DNA of 64,000 nt from Taibaiella helva (GCF_003545695.1 NZ_QUZZ01000016.1:54301-118300), one strand, 5' to 3'. Counted from the stretch's first letter, positions 44,487 through 54,245 are shown. Program-made: numbers and translations. Notes: generated by a model from the sequence alone, not told the origin.

Positions 44487-45383
44487 ATGCCTTATAAAGA
44501 TCATTTCATTACCACCAACCGCATTAATCTCCATTATATCGAGTACGAGTGCCGTAAGAACAAACCAACGCTGCTGCTGCTGCATGGCCTGACGGCTAAC
44601 GCCCATGCTTTCGACGGGCTGGTGTATAATGGCCTCGCCGATCATTTCCGTGTGATTTCTCCCGACCTGCGCGGCCGGGGACACAGCGACAAGCCGGCTT
44701 TTCAATACGGCCTGAAGCATCACGCCAGGGACATCATCGGCTTGCTGGATCATCTCGGCCTGGAGAAAGTATTCATCGGCGGACATTCTTTCGGCGGCCT
44801 GCTGAGCGTTTATCTGGCTAACTTTTACCCCGATCGTATCGAAAAGGTGATCATCCTGGATGCCGCTGCGGAAATGAATCCCAAGGTACCCCTGATGCTG
44901 ATGCCGGTGCTCAAGCGCCTCGACAGGACCTATCCTTCTTTCGAGCAATACCTGGACTACGCTAAGAAGGCGCCGCAGAACAGCTTCTGGGATGAGGTGA
45001 TGACGACCTATTACCGGGCCGATGTGCGCACGCTGCCCGACGGACGGGTGCAGCCCTACCCCAACCTGACCAAAATGATCAAAGTATCGATAGGTGTGGC
45101 CAACCAGCCCTGGCGCGTGCTCTTCAGCGAAGTAAGGCAACCCTCGCTGCTGATCAACGGCGCCGATATCTATAACCTGGGCGAGCCGATACTGCCCGAC
45201 TTTAAAGCCCGCGAATCGGTGGCGCTGCTGCCGCAGGGAAGCTACCTGCGTGTAGATGGCAATCACCAGACCATGCTGTACGGCCCTGGCGCCGGGCAGA
45301 TCGTAGCGGGGATCACCGCGTTTTTACAGGACAAAAGAGAGGCCGCTCCCCGGAAGAACACGGCTCGTGCTGCATTTGCTTAG
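44487..45383 (+). CDS. Alpha/beta hydrolase
   Basis: 298 residues. Motifs: LLLLHGLTANAHAFDGL, PDLRGRGHSDKP, nucleophile elbow GGHSFGGLLS with Ser, a late acid in LLINGADIYNL and the catalytic His in VDGNHQTMLYG. No membrane segment or signal peptide. The substrate is not evident. Confidence 0.9.
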   Translation: MPYKDHFITTNRINLHYIEYECRKNKPTLLLLHGLTANAHAFDGLVYNGLADHFRVISPDLRGRGHSDKPAFQYGLKHHARDIIGLLDHLGLEKVFIGGHSFGGLLSVYLANFYPDRIEKVIILDAAAEMNPKVPLMLMPVLKRLDRTYPSFEQYLDYAKKAPQNSFWDEVMTTYYRADVRTLPDGRVQPYPNLTKMIKVSIGVANQPWRVLFSEVRQPSLLINGADIYNLGEPILPDFKARESVALLPQGSYLRVDGNHQTMLYGPGAGQIVAGITAFLQDKREAAPRKNTARAAFA

Positions 45384-45440
45384 CTTGTCGAAGCAACCTA
45401 TGCTTGTCCCTTTGAAGGCTAAGACAGCGTTTACAAAAAA

Positions 45441-45470
45441 TGGTGTATTGAAACACGTTTCAATACACCA
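45441..45470. terminator. Terminator after hydrolase gene
   Basis: 13-base perfect arms TGGTGTATTGAAA and TTTCAATACACCA around CACG, preceded by an A run. It lies between two convergent genes and can serve both. Confidence 0.85.
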
Positions 45471-45560
45471 CTCTATCACTTAAGCCAGAAAAGGATTACA
45501 GCTTATTTCAAGCACCATTTTTGACCACATTGTCACAATTGAAACAGGTCCAAGAGGGCT

Positions 45561-46670
45561 TCAGGCCAACCCTTCCCACCAGCGCCTGCCAATAAACCGG
45601 CCATCCAGCAGCACCAGCTCGCCGATCTGCGGGGTGATCACCTTTACTCCGAGTGTTTCCGAACGTTCCAGGACCCTCCTTATCGAATCATCCCAGGCAT
45701 GTGTGGCCAGGGCGAATTTGCCCCAGTGCACCGGGAACAATACCCTGGCGTTCAGATCGACAGCCGCCTGTGCGGTCTCTTCCGGCATCATGTGGATGTT
45801 GGCCCAATAAGGATTGTATTGCCCGTCTTCCAGGATGGCCAGATCGAAGGGGCCGAAGCGTTCCCCGATCATTTTAAAATGCGTATCATAGCCCGAATCG
45901 CCGCACAGGTAGAAACGCCAGGCGCCGGTTTCCAATACAAAGGAAGACCATAAAGTCTGGTTACGTTTGAAGCCCCTGCCGGAAAAATGCCGGGAGGGCG
46001 TTGCGGTAAACGAGGTGCCCTCTTTGATCTGCGTCGCTTCCCACCAGTCCAGCTCCCTGATCTTACCAGCCGGTATGCCCCAGTACTCCAGGTGGGCGCC
46101 CACGCCCAGCGAGGTAATTACCATAGCCACCTTATCTTTCAGCAGGCGCACCGAATTATAGTCCAGATGGTCGTAATGATCGTGGGTGAGCAAGAGAATA
46201 TCGATATCGGGGAGATCGGCTACAGTGTAGATACTCACGCCTGCAAAGGCTTTGCTGCCCGCATATTGCACCGGCGAGGTCCTTTGGCTGAACACCGGAT
46301 CGACAAGGATATTCAGCCCGTTTACCTGCAGCAGGTAGGAAGAATGCCCGAACCAGGTCAGCTGGGGTACATCCGAAACCGGTTGGCACAGATCCCGCTT
46401 GATCACGGGAAGCGCTTCAGCAGGCCGTTTCCGCTCATGCCTGCCGAAGAAGAAATCCCTGATCACTGTAAACATGCTGACCCCTCCGGTCAGCTGTGGC
46501 GTCAACGACTGGTTGTGAAAGCTGCCCTTGCGGTATTGCGGCGAATGCTGTATCCGTTCCAGGCGCGCGCCTGAAGGGCGCCTGCCGAAAGAGGGTTGCT
46601 TCATGAATACAATAGTAGCCAGTACGGGTACGGCCACGATCAGCACGATCACGATCAGTATGCTTACCAT
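45561..46670 (-). CDS. MBL-fold metallohydrolase (NAPE-PLD-like)
   Basis: 369 residues from ATG 46670. One N-terminal membrane helix (ILIVIVLIVAVPVLATIV), then a metallo-beta-lactamase domain: TWFGHSSYLLQVNGLNILVDP, the HxHxDH motif in LLTHDHYDHLDY, ATPSRHFSGRG, LCGDSGYDTHF and FPVHWGKFALATHAW. Order and motifs match N-acyl-phosphatidylethanolamine phospholipase D/RomA-type proteins, which act on lipids. Anchored at the inner membrane. The pgk terminator lies within 80 bases upstream. Confidence 0.88.
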   Translation of the reverse strand: MVSILIVIVLIVAVPVLATIVFMKQPSFGRRPSGARLERIQHSPQYRKGSFHNQSLTPQLTGGVSMFTVIRDFFFGRHERKRPAEALPVIKRDLCQPVSDVPQLTWFGHSSYLLQVNGLNILVDPVFSQRTSPVQYAGSKAFAGVSIYTVADLPDIDILLLTHDHYDHLDYNSVRLLKDKVAMVITSLGVGAHLEYWGIPAGKIRELDWWEATQIKEGTSFTATPSRHFSGRGFKRNQTLWSSFVLETGAWRFYLCGDSGYDTHFKMIGERFGPFDLAILEDGQYNPYWANIHMMPEETAQAAVDLNARVLFPVHWGKFALATHAWDDSIRRVLERSETLGVKVITPQIGELVLLDGRFIGRRWWEGLA

Positions 46671-46713
46671 GAGAAGGAAACGATGAACCTGAGAAATGGT
46701 TGCCTGTAAAAGA

Positions 46714-46742
46714 AACGGGGCTGTCCTTGCGGCAGCCCCGTT
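46714..46742 (-). terminator. Rho-independent terminator of pgk
   Basis: 10-base arms AACGGGGCTG (46714-46723) and its complement CAGCCCCGTT (46733-46742). Read on the minus strand it ends in TTTCTTTT. Confidence 0.9.
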
Positions 46743-46749
46743 GATTGGA

Positions 46750-47958
46750 TTATTTGCTGATGGCTGCGATACCCGGCAGCTCCTTGCCTTCGAAGAATTC
46801 CAGCATGGCGCCGCCGCCGGTGGACACATAGCTTACCTTGTCGGCCAGTCCGAATTTATTGACGGCAGCAACGCTGTCACCGCCGCCGACCAGGCTGTAA
46901 GCCCCGCCGGCTGTGGCGGCTACTACCGCTTCGGCTATGGCCCTGGTACCGGCCTGGAATTTTCCCATTTCAAATACGCCCATAGGACCGTTCCAGAGAA
47001 TGGTCTTTGAGGCTTTGATCACCTCGCTGAAAGCAGCGATGGCTTTTTCACCGATATCGAGGCCCATCCAGCCATCCGGGATATGCTTGTTATCCGCATT
47101 GTCCGTGCTGGCATCGGCCGCGAATTTGTCGGCGATCACGCTGTCGGCAGGCAGGTGGATGTTCACACCTTTATCTTTTGCTTTTGCCAGCAGGGCATTG
47201 GCCATATCCAGGCGATCGTCTTCGCAAAGCGAATTGCCGATCCGGCCGCCCTGCGCCTTGAAGAAAGTATAGGCCATACCACCGCCGATGATGATGTCGG
47301 TCGCTTTCTCCAGCAGGTTTTCAATAATGACGATCTTATCCGATACCTTGGCGCCGCCGATGATAGCGGTGAAAGGCTTTTCGCTGTTGTGCAGCACTTT
47401 TTCGCCTGCTTTTACTTCGGCTTCCATCAGCAGGCCGAACATTTTCTTACCGGGAAAGAATTGTGCGATCACGGCAGTAGAGGCATGTGCGCGGTGGGCG
47501 GTGCCGAAGGCGTCATTTACGTACACATCGCCCAGCTGTGACAGCTTTTCGGCAAAACCGGCATCGCCTTTTTCCTCTTCCTTATAATAGCGCAGGTTTT
47601 CGAGCAGCAATACCTGCCCGGGCTGCAGCGTGGCAGCTTTCTGAACGGCTTCTTCGCCGATGCAGTCAGGAGCAAACTGTACATCGCGGCCGAGCAGTTG
47701 AGAAAGATGGTCTACGATACGGCTCAGCGAAAAATCTTCTTTCTTCAGCTCGGGCTTCTTCTCCATATCCTTGATCGGGCGGCCCCAGTGGCTCATCAGG
47801 ATCACGCTGCCGCCATCCTGCAGCACCTTGTTGATTGTGGGCAGGGCTGCACGGATGCGGGTATCGTCGGTAATCTTTCCTTCTTTAATGGGCACGTTGA
47901 AATCGACCCTGATCAATGCTTTCTGGTTGCTGAAGTCGTAGGCAGCGAATGTACTCAT
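46750..47958 (-). CDS. pgk: Phosphoglycerate kinase
   Basis: 402 residues from ATG 47958, which opens the family N-terminus ([22 protein letters not shown]). Glycolytic ATP-forming step between 1,3-bisphosphoglycerate and 3-phosphoglycerate. Visible: [51 protein letters not shown] and the C-terminal GGGDSVAAV. Its own promoter and a strong terminator suggest a single-gene transcript. Confidence 0.97.
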   Translation of the reverse strand: MSTFAAYDFSNQKALIRVDFNVPIKEGKITDDTRIRAALPTINKVLQDGGSVILMSHWGRPIKDMEKKPELKKEDFSLSRIVDHLSQLLGRDVQFAPDCIGEEAVQKAATLQPGQVLLLENLRYYKEEEKGDAGFAEKLSQLGDVYVNDAFGTAHRAHASTAVIAQFFPGKKMFGLLMEAEVKAGEKVLHNSEKPFTAIIGGAKVSDKIVIIENLLEKATDIIIGGGMAYTFFKAQGGRIGNSLCEDDRLDMANALLAKAKDKGVNIHLPADSVIADKFAADASTDNADNKHIPDGWMGLDIGEKAIAAFSEVIKASKTILWNGPMGVFEMGKFQAGTRAIAEAVVAATAGGAYSLVGGGDSVAAVNKFGLADKVSYVSTGGGAMLEFFEGKELPGIAAISK

Positions 47959-47997
47959 GTGCGTTATCTTTTTTTTATATCTTTTGGGAATAGGATG

Positions 47998-48005
47998 CAA
48001 AAGTA
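47998..48005 (-). promoter_or_regulatory. Putative -7 box (TACTTTTG) of pgk
   Basis: Minus-strand TAnnTTTG match 39 bases before the ATG. Confidence 0.5.
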
Positions 48006-48077
48006 GGGAAAGGCGCCGAGATACCATGAGAACGTTGCCCAGCTGGATTTTATTGATCAGGGGAGCGGAGATTTGGC

Positions 48078-48085
48078 TATTTTTG
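48078..48085 (+). promoter_or_regulatory. Putative -7 box (TATTTTTG) of secreted protein gene
   Basis: TAnnTTTG match 22 bases before the ATG at 48108; divergent from pgk. Confidence 0.45.
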
Positions 48086-48107
48086 GGACAAAACGAACAG
48101 ACACCAG

Positions 48108-48653
48108 ATGCTCCGCTTACGGTCTTTTTTCTACTACAGCTATTTACTGCCAGCAACACTTCTGATATTATCCATGCTTGTATCCGGTAATACGGTACAA
48201 GCTCAGGAACCGCAATATCCCGCATATGATACCGCAGCTGAAGAGCTGGGGGATATCCAGCGCGTGATCGACGCTACCCTGCCCGACATCGAAACGATGC
48301 TCAAAAAGAAAGGCACTTTCCGGCCTTTCGCTACGGTAATCCTGCTCAACGACAGTATTGCGGATATCGACGTGAAGGACAGTGCAAAGAGCTACACCGA
48401 AGATGACCTGAAGGAAGAGCTGAGCATAGACGCGCTCAAAGGAGCATATAAAGCGATCGTCATTTTTTCGGCGGGGCGTACCACCGACCCTTCCGATGGC
48501 AAAGAGACAAAAGCGATAACCGTTTTTGCTGAGCATACCAATGATGACTTCGCTTATCTCTTTTATTATCCCTATACAATTACAGCCCGCAGGGAAGTGA
48601 TCTTCGGCGAAAGCTTCGGTGATTTTGCACCCCAGGTCATGTTCAAGCCCTGA
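48108..48653 (+). CDS. Hypothetical secreted protein
   Basis: 181 residues. A signal peptide (hydrophobic [17 protein letters not shown], cleavage near NTVQAQ) is followed by a compact mixed alpha/beta domain of about 145 residues with [20 protein letters not shown] and [16 protein letters not shown]. No family recognised. Probably periplasmic. Own promoter. Confidence 0.72.
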   Translation: MLRLRSFFYYSYLLPATLLILSMLVSGNTVQAQEPQYPAYDTAAEELGDIQRVIDATLPDIETMLKKKGTFRPFATVILLNDSIADIDVKDSAKSYTEDDLKEELSIDALKGAYKAIVIFSAGRTTDPSDGKETKAITVFAEHTNDDFAYLFYYPYTITARREVIFGESFGDFAPQVMFKP

Positions 48654-48677
48654 TCTGTCTGCTGCAATCTTGTCACA

Positions 48678-48872
48678 TCAGGTGGGTTTGTCGCGGGTAT
48701 TTTTTACCAGGCTGATACCAGCAAAGAAAAAGACTGCGCCCAGCAGGCCGTAAATGAGGATTTCCTTGACGTTGTAGCGTCCGCCGCTGCCATTGAGGAA
48801 CTTCACACCTGCCAGAATAAGGCCTGCTATACCCAGCAGGGATAGTACAATACCCAAAACCCTTTTTTCCAT
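48678..48872 (-). CDS. Small two-helix membrane protein
   Basis: 64 residues, basic start (MEKRVLG), two hydrophobic helices (residues about 6-26 and 37-56) separated by a loop with RYNVKEILI. Looks like a genuine small inner-membrane protein. Function unknown; convergent with the preceding secreted protein gene. Confidence 0.65.
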   Translation of the reverse strand: MEKRVLGIVLSLLGIAGLILAGVKFLNGSGGRYNVKEILIYGLLGAVFFFAGISLVKNTRDKPT

Positions 48873-49005
48873 ATCACGGTTTTTTCATCTAACAAAAAAG
48901 CGCCTCAGAGGTTGATGTGCTCCATACGCAGATGCTATTTAATCGATACATTTGACCTGGAAACGGCAAAGACCGCTTTTGATCACCAGCTCAACCCGAT
49001 ACTTT

Positions 49006-49899
49006 ATGTCCAATATTAACCTGATCATTGAAGAACGGCCGAGGAATATCGGCAACTTTATGGTTGGCCGCCTGCTTCCTTTCAAGGACAAACGGATGGT
49101 CGGCCCTTTTATCTTTATCGACCATATGGGGCCGGTAAGCCTGAGCGAAAAGGAGAATATGGATATCCCGCCGCATCCGCATATCGGCTTGTCTACATTG
49201 ACCTACTTGTTTGAAGGCGCTATCATGCACCGCGACAGCCTGGGTACCGAGGTCGAGATCAAGCCGGGGCAGGTGAACTGGATGACCGCCGGCAGCGGCA
49301 TTGTGCACAGCGAGCGCACGCCCGGATACCTGCGTCATTCGGATAAGACCCTGCACGGTCTCCAGATATGGGTTGCCCTGCCCAAGGATCATGAGGATAT
49401 GGCCTGCTCCTTTTATCATGCCGATGAGGAAGACCTTCCGCAATGGACGGAAGGCGACATCCGCTACCGCCTTATTGCGGGTACCTATGCGGGTAAAGCG
49501 GCTCCCGTACCGGTGTACAGTCCTCTGTACCTGCTGGAGATCAAAAGCAGCACGGAGCAGACCCTGCATCTTGGCTCCGAGCTGTACGGCGAAGCCGGCC
49601 TGTATATCCTTGAAGGCAGCGTGACTGGTGAAGGGCATACTTTTGAGCCCAGGCAATTGCTCGTGGCCAAGGATGCCAGGCTATGCACTTTTACCATGGC
49701 GCCCGGCACTACCATCTATATCTTCGGCGGCGAGCCGCTTCCCGAAGACCGGCTGATCTACTGGAACTTCGTAGCTACCGACCACGAGCATATTGACAAG
49801 GCCAAGGAAAAGTGGAAAGCCCAGGATTTCGTTCCCGTACCGGGCGAAACCGGTTTTGTGCCGTTGCCACCCGAACCCTCCAACCTGAAAATAAAATAA
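49006..49899 (+). CDS. Pirin family protein
   Basis: 297 residues from ATG 49006. Two cupin halves; N-terminal metal-site region PFIFIDHMGP, PPHPHIGLSTLTYLFEG and HSERTPG (His/His/His/Glu ligands), plus the later PVPVYSPLYLLEIK. Bacterial pirins have been described as quercetinase-like or regulatory redox proteins. Stop and the OsmC start are back to back. Confidence 0.93.
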   Translation: MSNINLIIEERPRNIGNFMVGRLLPFKDKRMVGPFIFIDHMGPVSLSEKENMDIPPHPHIGLSTLTYLFEGAIMHRDSLGTEVEIKPGQVNWMTAGSGIVHSERTPGYLRHSDKTLHGLQIWVALPKDHEDMACSFYHADEEDLPQWTEGDIRYRLIAGTYAGKAAPVPVYSPLYLLEIKSSTEQTLHLGSELYGEAGLYILEGSVTGEGHTFEPRQLLVAKDARLCTFTMAPGTTIYIFGGEPLPEDRLIYWNFVATDHEHIDKAKEKWKAQDFVPVPGETGFVPLPPEPSNLKIK

Positions 49900-50286
49900 A
49901 TGGCGACCATTACAGCAATTACCGGCAAAGAGCACTACCGCACCGAGATCCGTACCAGCGCCCACGAGATCATCGCCGACGAGCCTTTGGGCTATGGCGG
50001 AAAGGGCCTGGGACCCGCGCCTGACGAGCTGTTGGCTGCAGCGCTGGGCAGCTGCACCAGCATTACTTTGCGTATGTATGCCGACCGCAAAGGCTGGCCG
50101 CTGGACCGTGTGGCGGTAACGGTAGGCCTGAGCCGGGAATCGGGCCGCACCGAAATGACGATGGACCTGGTGCTGGATGGAACGCTTGACGAGAAACAAA
50201 GAAACCGCCTGCTCGAGATCGCCCACAAATGCCCCGTTCACCTGACCCTGAACCAGCCGGTGACGATCCATACCAGCTTAAAATAA
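49900..50286 (+). CDS. OsmC/Ohr-family protein
   Basis: 128 residues. OsmC fold: EPLGYGGKGLGPAPDELLAAALGSCTSITLRMYADRK holds the first conserved Cys (GSCTS), and the second lies in AHKCPVHL. The pair reduces organic peroxides. Begins directly at the end of the pirin gene, so the two form an oxidative-stress-type operon (inference). Confidence 0.92.
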   Translation: MATITAITGKEHYRTEIRTSAHEIIADEPLGYGGKGLGPAPDELLAAALGSCTSITLRMYADRKGWPLDRVAVTVGLSRESGRTEMTMDLVLDGTLDEKQRNRLLEIAHKCPVHLTLNQPVTIHTSLK

Positions 50287-50346
50287 AAGGGTATTTCCTT
50301 TTTAAGCAGAAATGTATATTTTAGCGGCCTAAATGATGTCATGCAT

Positions 50347-50559
50347 ATGAAAAGAATCCTGCTTGTCCTGGTTGCCGGTGTGGTCCTGTCCTCGTGCTCG
50401 AAAACCTATACCTGTACCTGCACTTCGGTATTGCCCGACGGTACAGTGACCAGTGTAGAGCCCCATTCGATCAGCGGTACCAAAAGCGGCAGTGAAGACA
50501 AATGCAAGCAATTCGACCACGTGGTCGGTAATATTACTACCACCTGCCAGCTGAACTAA
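50347..50559 (+). CDS. Small lipoprotein
   Basis: About 70 residues. MKRILLVLVAGVVLSSCSK is a lipoprotein signal with the lipobox LSSC; the mature part is short and Cys-rich (TYTCTCTS, DKCKQF, TTTCQL). The ATG at 50341 gives two more residues. Function unknown. A terminator follows. Confidence 0.75.
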   Translation: MKRILLVLVAGVVLSSCSKTYTCTCTSVLPDGTVTSVEPHSISGTKSGSEDKCKQFDHVVGNITTTCQLN

Positions 50560-50585
50560 AATATTTTTGTTACCAGTAGCCACAC

Positions 50586-50616
50586 AAAGAGCCGCATCGT
50601 TATGATGCGGCTCTTT
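50586..50616 (+). terminator. Terminator of lipoprotein gene
   Basis: 13-base perfect arms (50586-50598, 50604-50616) with a 5-base loop, ending in TTTT. Confidence 0.9.
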
Positions 50617-50779
50617 TGCTGTGTATGATTCACAGGCAATGCTTCGATATTCATTTACCACTGAAGGTAAATACCACGATGGGTTTCCGATTCCGCACTC
50701 AGGGTGGCGATTATCAGCGTAGGTGCAGAACGGGTCTTGCTTTTACCAAGGTGATCCGCTGGTGGTCCCGGTTACAATA

Positions 50780-50809
50780 CCATCAGCAATGCCCGGGCAT
50801 TGCTGATGG
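50780..50809. repeat. Perfect 30-base palindrome after multicopper oxidase gene
   Basis: 15-base arms meeting at CCCGGG, 12 bases past the oxidase stop. There is no T run on either side. Possible terminator or protein-binding site. Confidence 0.6.
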
Positions 50810-50821
50810 CCGATAACAGCG

Positions 50822-53125
50822 TTAGTAGGATAATGTCAGTCCCGCACCGAAGCCCATGTCGCTGTCATAGTGGGTCCGTATGCTGAAATTCTTATTGAGG
50901 ATATACCGGAGATCGAGCATATATTCCAGGTCGGTATTGAACATGAACCCCGCCCGCAGCCTGCGGGTGACGGGAATGTCTTCCCGCATCAGCTGCAGGC
51001 GTACAATGCCGTCGGTAAAGACTTCGGCCTGGAACTGCACCAGCATAGGCAGCGTATAGTTGACACCCAGGCTGAGCACGGCCCTGTTGTCTTTGGTGTT
51101 GCTTTGTCCGAAAATGTTTTTTTCATGCTCGTCGATGCCCATTTTCCGGTAGCGCCAGTCGAAGCCGATGAAGGGCATCAGCCATTGCATCCGGCCGATA
51201 TAGCGGCCGATATGGGTTTCCGTTTCGTAGCCGTGCATATTGTTGTAACCCAGCCGCCATTCGGTACCGGCGCTCCAGCGGGCATTCTGCAGCATCAGGC
51301 CGCCATCGTTGCCGTTGGTTGCAAAGTCATTTTCGATCATAAAGTGCGGCATATTGCTTTCGTGCTGCAGCATCTTATAGGCTTTGGCTTTATCCGGCAA
51401 TTGAGGATTGGGCTCCGAGCCCACGCTGAACACCCGGTTCATGCCGCTCATCATATGGTACAGGATATGGCAATGGAAGAACCAGTCGCCATTGGTATTA
51501 GCGGCAAATTCAAGGGTATCGGTCTCCATGGGCATAATGTCCAGCACGTTCTTAAGCGGTGCATGCGCTCCCTGGCCGTTCAGCACCCTGAAGTCGAAGC
51601 CATGCAGGTGCATGGGATGCCGCATCATCGAATTGTTGTGGATGATCATGCGTACGACCTCTCCCTTCTTGATGGCGATCTTATCGGTTTCCGACAGAAT
51701 CTTATTGTCCATGCTCCAGACGTAGCGGTTCATATTGCCGGTGAGCTCGAAGTGAAGCTCCTTTACTGCAGCGCCCTCCGGAAAGGCGGTGATGGCCGGT
51801 GCACGCAGCATGGTGTAGTTCAGCGTAACGATATCGCTGAGGGCATTGCTGTTGTAGCGATTGTCGTCCATGTCCATGCCTTCCATCTGGTGACCGCTGT
51901 GCTGATGGGTCTCTTCCGATGCAGCCGGCTTCTTTTTACCTTCTTCGCCGGTGATCTCGGGATACATGACCACGTTCATGTCCATCTGGTTAAGGCTCAT
52001 GTTCATACCCATATCATCCAGGTCGCCGTTCATCTTCATCATATCGTTCATCATCTTCATTCCCTTGAAATACTTGAGCCTTGGCAACGCACCGGCTTCC
52101 TGCTTTGTTCCGTTGCCGATCAGTAAAGAAGCTGAATTGGTACGGTCTTCCGTTGTTGCAAGCAGCTCATAGGCCTTCCCGTCTTCGGGGACCGTAACCA
52201 CAATATCGTAGGTCTCGGATACCGCAATGATCAGTCGGTCCACCTCCACGGGCTCCACATCGTTGCCGTCGCTGGCAACTACAGTTATTTTACCGCCTGC
52301 ATACCGCAGCCAGAAATAGGATGATGCGCCGCCGTTGGCTATCCTCAGCCGGACCTTATCACCGGCTTTCAATGTTTTCCCGTCAATGGCGCTGATCGTG
52401 GAAGCCGCGCTGCCGTTGGCCAGTATCCTGTCGTAATACACATCGCTGACATCCATGGCCAGCATCCGCTTCCATTCGTTGGCCAGCTTGATACCGAAAT
52501 GGCCCGACACCAGCGCCTCTCCATAGCTTTGTACGGCATCTTTTTTAATAGCAGACCAGTCGTTGGCGTTGTGCAGCATACGATGCACATTGTCGGCGTT
52601 GTAATTGGTCCATTCGCTCAGCACTACCGGAACAGTGGGCAGATCGTCGATGCCCGGCCGGAAAGCAGGATCACCCGGCTTTTTCAGGAAAACAAGATTG
52701 CCATACATGCCTATCTGCTCCTGCATGCCGCTGTGGCTGTGGTACCAGTGGGTTCCGTTCTGGATCACGGGGAAGCGGTAAGTATAGGTGGCGCCCGGGG
52801 CAATAGGCATCTGGGTGAGGAAGGGCACGCCATCTTCGGGATTGGGGAGGAATACACCATGCCAGTGCAGCGAAGTGCCTTCCTTTAAGAGATTATGCAC
52901 ATGGATCTCTGCGGTATCGCCCTCGGTAAAAGTAAGGGTCGGCATGGGGATCTGCCCGTTCACGGCAATAGCTCTTTTGGTCTTGTTCGCATAGCGGACC
53001 AGGGTATCTTTGACATACAGGTCGTAGCGGACAACTTTAGGCGTACCGGAAGCCGGAGGCGTTTGTGCCCGGCCGGGAAAGGCGGCCGCAAGGATGAAGA
53101 GCAGGAGCAGGAGGTATCGGTTCAT
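50822..53125 (-). CDS. Multicopper oxidase with C-terminal beta-barrel-like domain (CopA-CopB-like fusion)
   Basis: 767 residues, signal peptide (MNRYLLLLLFILAAAFPGRA). The oxidase part (residues 30-600) has all four copper motifs: HWHGVF, HWYHSHSG, HPMHLHGFDF and HCHILYHMMSG. Met/His-rich inserts (MNDMMKMNGDLDDMGMNMS, HQHSGHQMEGMDMDDN) probably bind copper. Residues 610-767 (MLQNARWSAGTEWRLGYN onward, ending in SDMGFGAGLTLSY) look like amphipathic strands with the terminal aromatic residue of an outer-membrane barrel, and recall CopB/PcoB. Likely oxidises Cu(I) in the periplasm or at the outer membrane. Part of the copper block on the same strand. Confidence 0.85.
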   Translation of the reverse strand: MNRYLLLLLFILAAAFPGRAQTPPASGTPKVVRYDLYVKDTLVRYANKTKRAIAVNGQIPMPTLTFTEGDTAEIHVHNLLKEGTSLHWHGVFLPNPEDGVPFLTQMPIAPGATYTYRFPVIQNGTHWYHSHSGMQEQIGMYGNLVFLKKPGDPAFRPGIDDLPTVPVVLSEWTNYNADNVHRMLHNANDWSAIKKDAVQSYGEALVSGHFGIKLANEWKRMLAMDVSDVYYDRILANGSAASTISAIDGKTLKAGDKVRLRIANGGASSYFWLRYAGGKITVVASDGNDVEPVEVDRLIIAVSETYDIVVTVPEDGKAYELLATTEDRTNSASLLIGNGTKQEAGALPRLKYFKGMKMMNDMMKMNGDLDDMGMNMSLNQMDMNVVMYPEITGEEGKKKPAASEETHQHSGHQMEGMDMDDNRYNSNALSDIVTLNYTMLRAPAITAFPEGAAVKELHFELTGNMNRYVWSMDNKILSETDKIAIKKGEVVRMIIHNNSMMRHPMHLHGFDFRVLNGQGAHAPLKNVLDIMPMETDTLEFAANTNGDWFFHCHILYHMMSGMNRVFSVGSEPNPQLPDKAKAYKMLQHESNMPHFMIENDFATNGNDGGLMLQNARWSAGTEWRLGYNNMHGYETETHIGRYIGRMQWLMPFIGFDWRYRKMGIDEHEKNIFGQSNTKDNRAVLSLGVNYTLPMLVQFQAEVFTDGIVRLQLMREDIPVTRRLRAGFMFNTDLEYMLDLRYILNKNFSIRTHYDSDMGFGAGLTLSY

Positions 53126-53260
53126 ATGAATATGCGGAATGAGGATCTTTAGCGGTGATGCGGGAACAGGTTTCAGGGGACAGGATCGCTATCGGCAGAG
53201 GAAAGACAAGATGAGAACGAACCGACCGGTATGTTTTGTATCCTACCGGTCGGCTGTTGC

Positions 53261-53704
53261 TTACTTAAGGGTTTCCACGGTTTTACCGCAGGTCAGCATC
53301 TGGCTGCCGTAATATGGATTTTTAATCGCGGCATCCGTACTGAGCCAGTAGCTTTTCTTCATAGGGCAATACTGGTAATAGACCGGCTGGCTGATGCCTT
53401 TGCCTGCCTTTACCGTTTTCCAGATGATGGCCGAGACTTCGGAAAAGGCAGCCCGCTGCTTATCGATGGCCGTTGTTCCGGCCATTTTACCGATCGCCTG
53501 CTCCAGCGCTGCTTTCTCTCCGAAGGCTGGCGTGCTCTTCACGGCCTGCTGCAGAACAGTAACATCTGCTGCCACCTGTTTGTTGTTCGATTGTACCAGG
53601 TCGTTCTTGACCTTGAGGTAGGCGTCCAAGATGCTTTGATTGCTCTGGGCCCATGCTGCCGTACCCATGAATACGGAAGCAATGATTGCTGTTATCGATT
53701 TCAT
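53261..53704 (-). CDS. Secreted DUF3347-like protein
   Basis: 147 residues with a signal peptide (MKSITAIIASVFMGTAAWA). The helical domain with YLKVKNDLVQSNNKQVAADV and the C-terminal YYQYCPMKKSYWLST (Cys-Pro-Met) plus a late Cys (MLTCGKT) matches DUF3347, found in Bacteroidota next to copper genes and as a domain of copper efflux adaptors. Candidate periplasmic copper-binding protein. Confidence 0.82.
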   Translation of the reverse strand: MKSITAIIASVFMGTAAWAQSNQSILDAYLKVKNDLVQSNNKQVAADVTVLQQAVKSTPAFGEKAALEQAIGKMAGTTAIDKQRAAFSEVSAIIWKTVKAGKGISQPVYYQYCPMKKSYWLSTDAAIKNPYYGSQMLTCGKTVETLK

Positions 53705-53717
53705 AGCTGAATGTATT

Positions 53718-54149
53718 TTAATGTTGGATTAATTCGGCCTTGAAGCCGCTTTCCTTGAGGGCGCTGACAATATCGGCAGCCGTAATGTTTCCCGGAACTA
53801 CGGATAAGATTTTGTCCCTGGTTAAAGTATCGACCTGCCAGGAAACGATACCGGTCTCTGCATCCAGCATGGGCTTTACCTGGGCGACACAGCCGCCGCA
53901 ATTGATATTCGTCCGGAAATGAAGCGTCGTTGGCGCTGCTTCCGGCGTCATGCCGGCGACGGTATAGCCGGCCGCCCCGATCACGGCGCTAAGGGCCTCT
54001 TCGCTGGTCTCCTCCGGTACGGACACGCTGACGTTTCCGGCTTCGGTATGTACCTTCTTCAGGCCGGGAATAGTGGCCAGGGCTTGTTCTACCCTTTTCT
54101 GGCAATGGCTGCTCTGCATGTCGGGAATAGCAATATGGATGTTTTTCAT
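53718..54149 (-). CDS. Tandem HMA-domain copper chaperone-like protein
   Basis: 143 residues from ATG 54149 (the open frame goes 13 codons higher, unlike the family). Two HMA folds: the first has MQSSHCQKRVEQAL with Ser-x-His-Cys in place of CxxC, the second NINCGGCVAQV with an intact CxxC. Likely carries Cu(I) in the cytoplasm to or from the adjacent CopA. 13 bases upstream of the DUF3347 gene. Confidence 0.85.
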   Translation of the reverse strand: MKNIHIAIPDMQSSHCQKRVEQALATIPGLKKVHTEAGNVSVSVPEETSEEALSAVIGAAGYTVAGMTPEAAPTTLHFRTNINCGGCVAQVKPMLDAETGIVSWQVDTLTRDKILSVVPGNITAADIVSALKESGFKAELIQH

Positions 54150-54245
54150 CGAAAGATTGATTATATGATTAAATGATTCAGAATACAAAATTAGGACTGT
54201 CCGGGGCTCCGGCTGTTACACAATCCCGGCTTTGATTTACAGGAT

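Noticed and set aside
48114..48225. N-terminal extension of pgk up to 48225
   Set aside because: It would cross the divergent promoter and the start of the secreted protein gene; the family N-terminus begins at 47958.
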